Shown one piece after another: positions 57,778 to 64,000 of a stretch of DNA of 64,000 nucleotides. Under the pieces are notes generated by a model that worked only from the letters and a program-made list of their open reading frames with translations, did no database searches and had not been told where the DNA came from. Numbering within the stretch: position 1 is the first letter of the stretch; every line of letters starts with the position of its first letter. The position numbers and the translations under genes were made by a program. The DNA lies in NCBI GenBank assembly GCA_010912705.1, contig POWB01000006.1, positions 117,602-181,601 of the forward strand, written 5' to 3'. This DNA is from Halochromatium sp. Lineage in GTDB: Bacteria; Pseudomonadota; Gammaproteobacteria; Chromatiales; Chromatiaceae.

Positions 57778-58173
57778 ATGCATGCTACCGAGAAGTTTCC
57801 CTGTCCTTGCTGCGGCTATCTGGTCCACGATCAGGTTCCTGGCTCGCATCAGTGTTGCCCAATCTGCGGTTGGGAGGATGATCTGTCGCAGCTGCGCTTT
57901 CCCGAGATGCCTGGCAGTAGTAATACCGTCAGCCTAGCCGAGGCGCAGCAGAATTATGACCGCTATGGCGCCTCCGAGCGACGCAATCGCGGTCTGACCC
58001 GAGAGCCGGTCGATGGCGAGCCGCGCGAGGAAAGTTGGCGACCCTTAGACCCGGCTAGCGATAATGTTGAGTACCCCCAACGCGGCGTCGGCTACGGTGA
58101 TTCCTACCCCTGGCCGGATACCACTGTGCTCTACTATTGGCGCCGTACCTATTGGCGGCGGCTCGTGAGCTGA
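57778..58173 (+). CDS. CPCC-type cysteine-rich protein
   Basis: The 131-residue protein opens with FPCPCCGYLVHDQVPGSHQC and CPICGWEDD, the paired Cys motifs of the small CPCC family (PF14206), likely a zinc-binding fold. It goes on with NTVSLAEAQQNYDRYGASER, also typical. Function is unknown. Its stop overlaps the next ATG by one base (TGATG), so it is translationally coupled to glycerate kinase. Confidence 0.82.
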   Translation: MHATEKFPCPCCGYLVHDQVPGSHQCCPICGWEDDLSQLRFPEMPGSSNTVSLAEAQQNYDRYGASERRNRGLTREPVDGEPREESWRPLDPASDNVEYPQRGVGYGDSYPWPDTTVLYYWRRTYWRRLVS

Positions 58174-59414
58174 TGGCCAAGGCCCCCGCAGTGAAGACAT
58201 CACCGCCATCACCATTCCCCCTGGCTCATCAGCCGCTGACCCTGGTGATGGCGCCGAATGCGCTCAAAGGCAGTTGCTCGGCCAGTGCGGCCGCGGCAGC
58301 GCTGGCCGAGGGCGCGCGCCGCGCCGCGCCTGATGCCGAGATCCGGCTGGTGCCAGTCGCCGATGGGGGCGATGGGCTGCTCGAGGTCGCCTGCGAAGCA
58401 CTCGGCGCCGAGCGGCGCCAGACGCAGGTGACCGGGCCAACCTTTAGGATGATAGAGGCCGAGTTTGCCTGGCTGCCGGCACAGCGCACCGCCATCATCG
58501 AGATGGCGCTCGCGAGCGGGCTCGTGCTGGTCGATCCTGAAGCCCGTGATCCGGCACTGACTACAACCCTGGGTACTGGCGAGTTGATGCGCGAGGCGCT
58601 GGCGCTTGGCGCTGAGACGCTGATCATTGGTCTGGGTGGCAGTGCGACCAACGAGGGTGGCATCGGCATGGCCTCGGCGCTCGGCTATCGCCTGCTGGAT
58701 CGACAGGGTCAGCCGGTGCGGCCGATCGGCGCGGAGCTTGGGCGTATCGTGCGCATCGATGGTGCTGGCGTTCACCCGCGACTGGCCGAGGTACAGGTGC
58801 AGACCATCTGTGATGTCGAGCATCCGCTGACCGGTCCGCAGGGTGCGGCAGCGGTCTTCGGGCCGCAGAAGGGCGCCACGCCAGCCCTGGTCGAGATCCT
58901 GGACGCTGGCCTCAACAACCTAGCCGAGCGGATGCGCGAAGACCTGGGCTGCGAGACCAGACAGGTTCCTGGGGCCGGGGCTGCCGGTGGCCTTGGCGCC
59001 GGTCTGATGGCCTTTTGTGCCGCCGAGCTGCGTCCTGGGGCCGAGCTGGTGCTCGATCTGGTGGGCTTGGATCAAGCCCTCGAGGGTGCGGCTCTGGTGC
59101 TGACCGCCGAGGGCCAGATTGATGCGCAGACCGCATGCGGCAAGGCGCCAGCGGCGGTCGCTGCGCGGGCGCGTCAGCGGGGTATCCCCTGTATTGGCAT
59201 CGCCGGCGGGATTGGCGAGCAGATTGAATCCTTGCACGGGCTCGGACTCGATGCCCTGTTTTCGCTCTGCCCAGGTCCGATCAGGCTAGCCGAGGCCGAA
59301 CGTCGGGTCACCGAGCTCTTGGCGCGAGCAGCTGAGCAGGTGGTTCGAGCCTTTCTCGCTGGCCGCAACGGCTCATCCTATAAACCGCAGATGACGCAGA
59401 TGCGCGCAGATTAA
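58173..59414 (+). CDS. Glycerate kinase (GlxK/GarK family, 2-phosphoglycerate-forming)
   Basis: The 413-residue protein has the type II glycerate kinase pattern: LVMAPNALKGSCSA, VPVADGGDGLLEV, IIGLGGSATNEGGIGMAS and a C-terminal CIGIAGGIGEQIE. It phosphorylates glycerate, linking glyoxylate/photorespiratory metabolism to glycolysis. ATG 58173 is fixed by the one-base overlap with the CPCC gene; 36 bases earlier another start is open in frame but overlaps. The last ten residues come from the repeat at 59381-59401, so the natural end of the protein seems to have been replaced by repeat sequence. Confidence 0.88.
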   Translation: MAKAPAVKTSPPSPFPLAHQPLTLVMAPNALKGSCSASAAAAALAEGARRAAPDAEIRLVPVADGGDGLLEVACEALGAERRQTQVTGPTFRMIEAEFAWLPAQRTAIIEMALASGLVLVDPEARDPALTTTLGTGELMREALALGAETLIIGLGGSATNEGGIGMASALGYRLLDRQGQPVRPIGAELGRIVRIDGAGVHPRLAEVQVQTICDVEHPLTGPQGAAAVFGPQKGATPALVEILDAGLNNLAERMREDLGCETRQVPGAGAAGGLGAGLMAFCAAELRPGAELVLDLVGLDQALEGAALVLTAEGQIDAQTACGKAPAAVAARARQRGIPCIGIAGGIGEQIESLHGLGLDALFSLCPGPIRLAEAERRVTELLARAAEQVVRAFLAGRNGSSYKPQMTQMRAD

Positions 59415-59526
59415 AATAATCTAAAACAAGGCGTTAGCGGTTTTGGCAAGGGCGCCCAACAGGTGAAGCAAGGATTGGCTGCAGCCTATTGAAATCTATG
59501 CGTTAATCTGCGTCATCTGCGGTTTA
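59381..59526. repeat. Inverted repeat with exact 21-bp arms at a convergent gene junction
   Basis: The arms 59381-59401 (starting TAAACCGCAGATGACGCAG) and 59506-59526 are exact inverse copies with a 104-base loop; partial similarity extends outward (GCAGATTAA with TTAATCTGC). The left arm lies inside the end of the glycerate kinase frame, the right arm just past the mutM stop. The sequence type (AACCGCAGATGACGCAGAT) recurs in many environmental bacterial genomes. It may act as a two-way terminator. Confidence 0.8.
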
Positions 59527-59542
59527 AGTGTTCTTTTTAGGA

Positions 59543-60358
59543 TCAACGCTGACAGGCACTACAGTAGAAGCTCGAGCGCTGGCCAATGCGGCATTGCTGG
59601 ATCGGACCGCCGCAGCTTGGGCAGGGCTGATCGGTGCGCCCGTAGACGCGCAATGATTGGGCAAAGTAGCCGGGATTGCCGTCTTCCTGCACGAAATCTC
59701 GCAGACTGGTGCCGCCTTGCGCGATGGCATCCGCAAGCACATTGCGAATCGCCTCTGCTAAACGATCAAAGCGCTCACCGCTGATGCGACCGGCTGCGCG
59801 CTTGGGATGGATGCGGGCTAGGTGCAGCGATTCGTTGGCGTAGATGTTGCCGACGCCAACCACGACCTGGCTATCCATGATGAAGGTCTTGATCGGCGCC
59901 CGCCGTCCGCGTGCGCGCTGATGCAGATAGGCCCCACTAAAGGCTGGCCCGAGCGGTTCCGGCCCAAGATCGCGCAGCAATGGATGCGCCTCGGCCGGGG
60001 CTGGCGTCCATTGCAGCATGCCGAAGCGCCGTGGATCGCGGAAGCGCAGGCAGTGTCCGTCCTCGAGACAGAGGTCGACATGGTCGTGCAGCTCCGGCGG
60101 TGTTGTTACTGGCAGGACGCGCAGGCTCCCAGACATGCCCAGATGCAAGAGCAACAGGCCCTGCTCAAGCTCCAAGAGCAGGTATTTTCCACGCCGACGC
60201 AGCGCGACGATGGTCTGACCAGTGACGCGCGCTGCCGTGTCTGCCGGGATCGGCCAGCGCAAGCGAGGATTGCGGACGATGAGTTGCGCGATCTGGCGCC
60301 CGGTCAGATGCGGCGCGATGCCGCGCAGGCTGGTCTCGACCTCAGGCAGCTCGGGCAT
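59543..60358 (-). CDS. mutM: Formamidopyrimidine-DNA glycosylase
   Basis: The 271-residue protein starts PELPEVETSLRGI (catalytic Pro and Glu), has RRRGKYLLLEL with the Lys near 58, the intercalating H2TH region GVGNIYANESLHLARIHP and the C-terminal zinc finger CPSCGG...CSACQR. It excises 8-oxoguanine. ATG 60358 is set by the catalytic N-terminus; the frame is open to 60508 overlapping the upstream gene. It ends the leftward ABC-exporter unit, an unusual neighbour. Confidence 0.95.
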   Translation of the reverse strand: MPELPEVETSLRGIAPHLTGRQIAQLIVRNPRLRWPIPADTAARVTGQTIVALRRRGKYLLLELEQGLLLLHLGMSGSLRVLPVTTPPELHDHVDLCLEDGHCLRFRDPRRFGMLQWTPAPAEAHPLLRDLGPEPLGPAFSGAYLHQRARGRRAPIKTFIMDSQVVVGVGNIYANESLHLARIHPKRAAGRISGERFDRLAEAIRNVLADAIAQGGTSLRDFVQEDGNPGYFAQSLRVYGRTDQPCPSCGGPIQQCRIGQRSSFYCSACQR

Positions 60359-60404
60359 CTTGGCGCTTACTCTCTCTGGCTTGGCGGAGCGGCTGCTCTG
60401 GTAT

Positions 60405-61178
60405 TCAATGAGCTGGGCCATCCTCATCGGGCTCGGCCAGCGGCGGCTGCGCGAGCCAGTAGCTGAGGCGCTGATCGAGCCGAGTCCAACGGGTGCCGCC
60501 CTCGGCAATCAAAAAGCGCAGTCGCTCAGTATCATCGGCTGATTGGATCACCAGGATGCGCCCGCCCAGCTCGCCGTTGATAGGCTCGACTCGCTCGGCA
60601 ACCACATCGACCAGTCCTGCGAGCGCGTCCGCTGAGAGTGGGCGGCCATCGATACTGCCAAGCCCGGGAATGAAGTTGGCCGGCAGTAAGCGTCGGCTGA
60701 GGAACTGCTCGGGTGGTGCCAGCAGCCAGGGCAGCTGATCATCATCGATGAGCTGCACCAGGTCACCGATCATCACATAGCGGCGGTTGCCGATCGGGTC
60801 AAGCTCGCCAATGTTCAATGTCAGTCCATCGAGGGTCAGCCGCACGCGTGGCGGATCGAGGCCAAGCCGACCGGCAGCGGTGGCATCGGCCGGCAGTACG
60901 CGGCTGACCCCTGCCTGGGCGATGTTCAGCAGCCGCTCAACCGTCTCAGCATCGGCCGGCGCCTCGATTGGCGCGCGCATCCACCAGCCCTGATCGCGCT
61001 GCTCGAGGTGGATCAAGGGGCCAGCGCTGCGCTGCAGCTCGATGCGCTGAACCAGCTCGGGGTTCAGGTCAGTGAGGCGGCCACTGCGGATCTGATGTTG
61101 CACGTCTTGGACGGCAAGCAGTGTGAGCAGGCCAGCGATCAGCGCCAAGCCCAGGTTAATCAGCCAGCGTATGAGCAT
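60405..61178 (-). CDS. DUF4340 protein, gliding-type exporter accessory
   Basis: The 257-residue protein has one N-terminal membrane helix (WLINLGLALIAGLLTLLAV) and a periplasmic or soluble DUF4340 body with LERQRDQGWWMRAPI-like order (EQRDQGWWMRAPIEAPAD) and RRYVMIGDLVQLIDDDQLPW. DUF4340 genes follow gldG-type genes in the gliding or copper-associated ABC-2 export systems. Function is unknown. It sits one base after the gldG-type stop. Confidence 0.75.
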   Translation of the reverse strand: MLIRWLINLGLALIAGLLTLLAVQDVQHQIRSGRLTDLNPELVQRIELQRSAGPLIHLEQRDQGWWMRAPIEAPADAETVERLLNIAQAGVSRVLPADATAAGRLGLDPPRVRLTLDGLTLNIGELDPIGNRRYVMIGDLVQLIDDDQLPWLLAPPEQFLSRRLLPANFIPGLGSIDGRPLSADALAGLVDVVAERVEPINGELGGRILVIQSADDTERLRFLIAEGGTRWTRLDQRLSYWLAQPPLAEPDEDGPAH

Positions 61179-61179
61179 C

Positions 61180-62667
61180 CTAAGCGCGGTTCCGGGACCA
61201 GTAGATGCCGAGTCCCGCTAAGGCCAGAAAGCCCGGCAAGACGACTAGGCTGCCAACGCTGATCATCAGCATTCGCAGCGGTGTCAGCACCAGCGCGACT
61301 CGATCATTGACCGGCGGCGGTACCGCAATCAGGTCTTCGCGATGGGCGAGCCAGCGCACCAACTGCAGTGCCAGTGCCTTATTGGCACCCTGATCCAGAT
61401 GGGCGTTGGCGAGGAAATCGCCGTCGCCGATGACCGCGATCCGTTGCTGTCGCGGCGCATTCTGCTGCCGCGCCTCGATCGGGTCGCGGGCCGGATCATA
61501 ACCGGGCGCGCGGGCCAGTGGACGACTCAGGAGCAGGCCGACGTTGAGCGGACCGCGCTGCTCGCCGGCGTCGGGATCAGGTGCGATCTCGCCGCGGACG
61601 GGCCCGGTCTCGTTCCAGCTGAGCGCACCAGTCTTAAAGGCGGTGACCTGTCGCCATGCAGAGGCCTCGGCGAGGCTCAGCGCGACCGCGCCCGGGAAGA
61701 GGGCCGGGCCACTGAGATCGGTAGTCAGTGCATGATCGGGCCAGTCTTGGACGACGGCAAAGGTTGGTGCCTGCAAGCGCAGGTCGCCAGCGGCTGCGTC
61801 CACGATCTGGCCGGGCAAGCGTTCGATGTTCAGCAGTTCCTGCAGCGCTTCGAGCCCGAGCAGACCTGCTTCGGGATCGGCTGGGTCGAGCAGCCAGAGT
61901 AGGTTGCCACCGCGCTCCAGATAGCTGACCAAGGCTAGCTCCTCGCCGGGGAAGAGGGCGATGGCCGGGGTGCTGATGAGGAGTAGATCAATGTTGTCCG
62001 GGATCTGGGTCTGAACGGCCAGGTCGAGCGGCTGCAAGCGCAAGCCGCGCTGCATCAAGAGCTGCGAAAAGCGACGAAGATCGCCCGGGGCAGCGCCGTC
62101 GATGGCGCGCTCGCCGTGTCCCTCTAGCACCGCGATCCAGGGTGGGTCTTGCAGTTGGAGGCGGGCGATGGCGTTAGTGAGCACGCGCTCATTGAGTCGT
62201 TCGAGTGACAGTCGCCGATTCTGGTACTCGAGTACCAACTGACCTTGCAGATAGACATCAGCAGCACGAGCCAGCTCGGGGAAGAGCTGTGGGTCGATGT
62301 ACTGGGTTTGAACCAGTGTGCTCGCACGCCGGTAGGGCGCCAGCACCTGCTCGATCGCGCGCGCAAGCTTGGTCTCTGGGGCGGCAAAGATACGGATGTC
62401 GATTGGCTCCTCGAGCCGAGCCAGCACGCCACGACTCTCGCTCGAGAGGCTGTTGCGGCCGCTGAGGGTCAGATCCCAGCCCCGATCATGGCGGGCAATG
62501 AGCCAGCCGGCGAGCAGCACAACCAGGATCAACAACAGCAGGAACAGGAGATCAGCAGCCGGGCGGTTCAGCCGACTGAATCGCCCGGGCAGGTCTAGGT
62601 CTAGGTCTAGGTCTTGCTCGGGTCTCTGTTCGAGACCCTGTTCGAGTCTGTCTAGGTTCGCAGTCAT
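61180..62667 (-). CDS. GldG-family protein (ABC-2 exporter auxiliary)
   Basis: The 495-residue protein has an N-terminal membrane helix (LLFLLLLILVVLLAGWLI, about 40-58), a large extracytoplasmic part with LSGRNSLSSESRGVLARL and LLLISTPAIALFPGEELAL, and a C-terminal helix (MLMISVGSLVVLPGFLAL). This matches the ABC_transp_aux/GldG family. The N-terminal residues DLDLDLDLP are encoded by four 6-bp repeats. It works with the adjacent permease and ATPase, though no gliding genes are in the window. Confidence 0.8.
   Translation of the reverse strand: MTANLDRLEQGLEQRPEQDLDLDLDLPGRFSRLNRPAADLLFLLLLILVVLLAGWLIARHDRGWDLTLSGRNSLSSESRGVLARLEEPIDIRIFAAPETKLARAIEQVLAPYRRASTLVQTQYIDPQLFPELARAADVYLQGQLVLEYQNRRLSLERLNERVLTNAIARLQLQDPPWIAVLEGHGERAIDGAAPGDLRRFSQLLMQRGLRLQPLDLAVQTQIPDNIDLLLISTPAIALFPGEELALVSYLERGGNLLWLLDPADPEAGLLGLEALQELLNIERLPGQIVDAAAGDLRLQAPTFAVVQDWPDHALTTDLSGPALFPGAVALSLAEASAWRQVTAFKTGALSWNETGPVRGEIAPDPDAGEQRGPLNVGLLLSRPLARAPGYDPARDPIEARQQNAPRQQRIAVIGDGDFLANAHLDQGANKALALQLVRWLAHREDLIAVPPPVNDRVALVLTPLRMLMISVGSLVVLPGFLALAGLGIYWSRNRA
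62590..62613. repeat. Four 6-bp repeats AGGTCT at the start of the gldG-type gene
   Basis: Four perfect copies in tandem encode Asp-Leu repeats near residue 20 of the GldG-type protein. The unit keeps frame. Confidence 0.8.
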
Positions 62668-62673
62668 GCTGAC

Positions 62674-63411
62674 TCATCCCAACTGCCGATTGGCGAGCTG
62701 GCGCTCGGCTAGGGCCAGGAATAGGGTGGACATCAGCACAAAGTAACTGAGATCGCTGAGCCGAGCCACGCCATTGAAGAGCCAGACCAGATGCTGGCTC
62801 CAGGAGAGCCAGTCCAGCAGCGACAGTTGCAGCGCCGCGAGCTGGTCAGCGTCATGGATCAGCGACAGCATGATCAAGACCGCATAGCCGAGGATCGCCG
62901 CCAGCGTCGGCTGCCGGACCAGACTGGCAGTTAAGAGCCCGACGCTGGTGAACAGGAGTGCGCTGAGCCACAGCCCCAGCGTTGCTGCGACGAAGAGCCC
63001 AAGATCAACCGGTGAGGCGCCGATCAGCCCGGCGATCAGCAGGAGTGGCAAAAGCGCGAGCAGCCAGAGTGGCACCAAGAGGGCCAGCAGCTTACCAAGC
63101 AGGATCGCGTTGATAGGCACCGCTGCTGAGCCCAGTAGTTGATCCGTACCGAGTTGCTGATCCTGTCCCAGGCTGCGCGCGGCGAGCAGCGGGGCGATGA
63201 GCAATAGGAGCAGCAATGCCGCGCCGTAGAGCCGCTCGGCGAGTGCGCTGTTGAGGCCAATCTCAAGCTCAGGGGCGATGATGCCCTGATACTGATCCAA
63301 GACCTCGAGAAAGACCCAGGCAAAGAGCAGCTGCATGGCCGCCAGCAGTATCCAGGCAAGCGGGGTTTGAAAGAGAGCGCCGAGCTCATGACGGGCAATG
63401 ACGAGAATCAT
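62674..63411 (-). CDS. ABC-2 type permease (GldF family)
   Basis: The 245-residue protein has six hydrophobic helices (PLAWILLAAMQLLFAWVFLE, ALLLLLLIAPLLAARSL, LLVPLWLLALLPLLLIAGLIG and others) and the start ILVIARHELGALFQTPLA, the common opening of GldF/NosY-type permeases. It should form the membrane pore of an exporter with the ATPase and GldG proteins. Its ATG overlaps the ATPase stop by four bases. Confidence 0.82.
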   Translation of the reverse strand: MILVIARHELGALFQTPLAWILLAAMQLLFAWVFLEVLDQYQGIIAPELEIGLNSALAERLYGAALLLLLLIAPLLAARSLGQDQQLGTDQLLGSAAVPINAILLGKLLALLVPLWLLALLPLLLIAGLIGASPVDLGLFVAATLGLWLSALLFTSVGLLTASLVRQPTLAAILGYAVLIMLSLIHDADQLAALQLSLLDWLSWSQHLVWLFNGVARLSDLSYFVLMSTLFLALAERQLANRQLG

Positions 63412-63908
63412 GCAGTAGACTCCATGCCAATGCAGCTGAAGAAGACCTGCTCAAGATCGGTCCGGCAGGGGCACAGCTCGAGCAGGCCATAGCCGTGCTC
63501 CATCAATGCCCGAGCCAGTGCATCGGCGCTGGCATCCTGGTGCAAGCGGATGCGCAGTGCATGTTTACCGCAGGGCTCGGCGCTTTCAACCGGCGGTAAC
63601 GCGAGCACTGAGCTGAGCACCGGTGGTGGCCGGAGCCGGACCTGAACCTCGCGGGCTGCTGCGGGCTTGGTCCTGAGGTCGGCCTCATGCAGCTGTCGCC
63701 CCTGGTGCAGGATGATCACGCGCGTGCAGCTGGCCTGCACCTCGGTGAGGGCATGGCTGGAGAGGATGACGCCGGCACCCTCGGCAAGGCCTTGAATCAG
63801 ACCGCGTAGCTCGCGGATCTGAACTGGGTCGAGGCCATCAGCGGGCTCGTCGAGGATCACCAGATCGGGCTGATGGATCGGCTCATGAGGCGAACTGTGT
63901 GACACCAC
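63408..63908 (-). pseudogene. ABC exporter ATPase, 5'-truncated (GldA type)
   Basis: The frame starts only at Walker B (HQPDLVILDEPADGLDP) and continues with the His-switch ILSSHALTEVQASCTR and a C-terminal part typical of the GldA/NosF group. Walker A and the LSGGQ signature are missing: they would lie about 150 codons upstream, but an in-frame TAG at 63927-63929 closes the frame. Homology ends near 63885-63900, where AT-rich sequence with another frame begins. So the gene is probably broken by an insertion or rearrangement, or the start codon used (GTG 63908) is accidental. Export by this unit would then need another ATPase. Confidence 0.8.
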
Positions 63909-63999
63909 ACAGTATTCGGAGAAATTCTATTGTGCATACCTTAATATTGTGAGCCCATTCATGCATGGCGACGTATTGCTGTAGATAAACCTTATTCAC
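63883..63999 (-). CDS. Tail of a foreign AT-rich gene, possibly a transposase (partial)
   Basis: A minus-strand frame enters from beyond the window and stops at TGA 63883-63885, 38 codons in. It reads YLQQYVAMHEWAHN then EFLRILCGVTQFAS, which looks like real protein and has clearly lower GC than the rest of the window. It is in a different frame from the ABC ATPase and ends about 20 bases inside it. Its position at the break point suggests the C-terminus of a transposase in an insertion sequence, from memory and unverified. Confidence 0.4.
   Translation of the reverse strand: MNKVYLQQYVAMHEWAHNIKVCTIEFLRILCGVTQFAS
63895..63912. other. Palindrome at the ABC ATPase break point
   Basis: CTGTGTG (63895-63901) and CACACAG (63906-63912) form a 7-bp dyad with a 4-base centre. 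It marks the junction between GC-rich chromosomal sequence and the AT-rich edge. It may belong to an element end, but the full terminal repeat cannot be defined without the other side. Confidence 0.4.
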
Positions 64000-64000
64000 A

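Overview
The window is 64 kb of GC-rich, gene-dense bacterial chromosome. It carries the core gene set of a gammaproteobacterium: argA and argB as separate genes, pilS/pilR, bamD, rapA, class I gshA, an rph-rdgB-yggS-proC-yggT-yggU block and an rpmB-rpmG pair. An octaheme tetrathionate-reductase-type cytochrome and two Uma2-type genes point, by inference only, to a sulfur-metabolising member of the Chromatiales (purple sulfur bacteria or relatives). No 16S rRNA or photosynthesis gene is present to settle this.

Layout. 1-3.9 kb: the end of ilvC, a palindromic repeat, then a leftward three-gene unit of octaheme cytochrome c, membrane cytochrome b and an unknown protein, and an SCP2-like gene. 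4-15.5 kb: leftward ppx, a ZntB/CorA-type transporter, a large MscK-type channel, argA, and the pilS/pilR two-component pair. 15.7-25.2 kb: sucC-sucD, glnB, leftward bamD, then rluD-pgeF, prc and gshA. 25.2-31.2 kb: an SDR oxidoreductase, a divergent CobT-like protein, tex, two unknown small genes and a YccA-type membrane protein. 31.2-33 kb: a possible gene remnant, tRNA-Ser(UGA), a Uma2-type gene and a 12-copy octamer repeat. 33-37.2 kb: a two-gene RND efflux system. 37.3-41.6 kb: FecR plus a CHASE2-PAS-GGDEF-EAL protein. 41.7-47.5 kb: a nuclease-fold protein, rpmB-rpmG, radC, coaBC-dut, argB, pyrE. 47.7-54.6 kb: a DsbD_2/TauE-like protein, the rph...yggU operon, yicC and a second Uma2-type gene. 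54.6-60.4 kb: rapA, a CPCC protein coupled to glycerate kinase, and mutM. 60.4-64 kb: a leftward gliding-type ABC exporter unit whose ATPase gene is cut off at an AT-rich foreign-looking junction.

Three features stand out. First, many conserved genes (mscK, argA, rluD, coaBC, fecR, the CHASE2-EAL gene, gldG, uma2) carry in-frame tandem repeats with units of 3, 6, 12, 15, 21 or 30 bp, while the clearest non-coding repeats have units of 7, 8 and 11 bp. Second, several convergent gene ends hold long palindromic repeats likely to act as two-way terminators. Third, some proteins have lost key residues: a PilS with Asn after the phospho-accepting His, a GGDEF domain reading GADQF, a CobT-like protein without the usual motifs, and a truncated ABC ATPase. 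I see no CRISPR array, no intact transposase and no obvious complete defence island.
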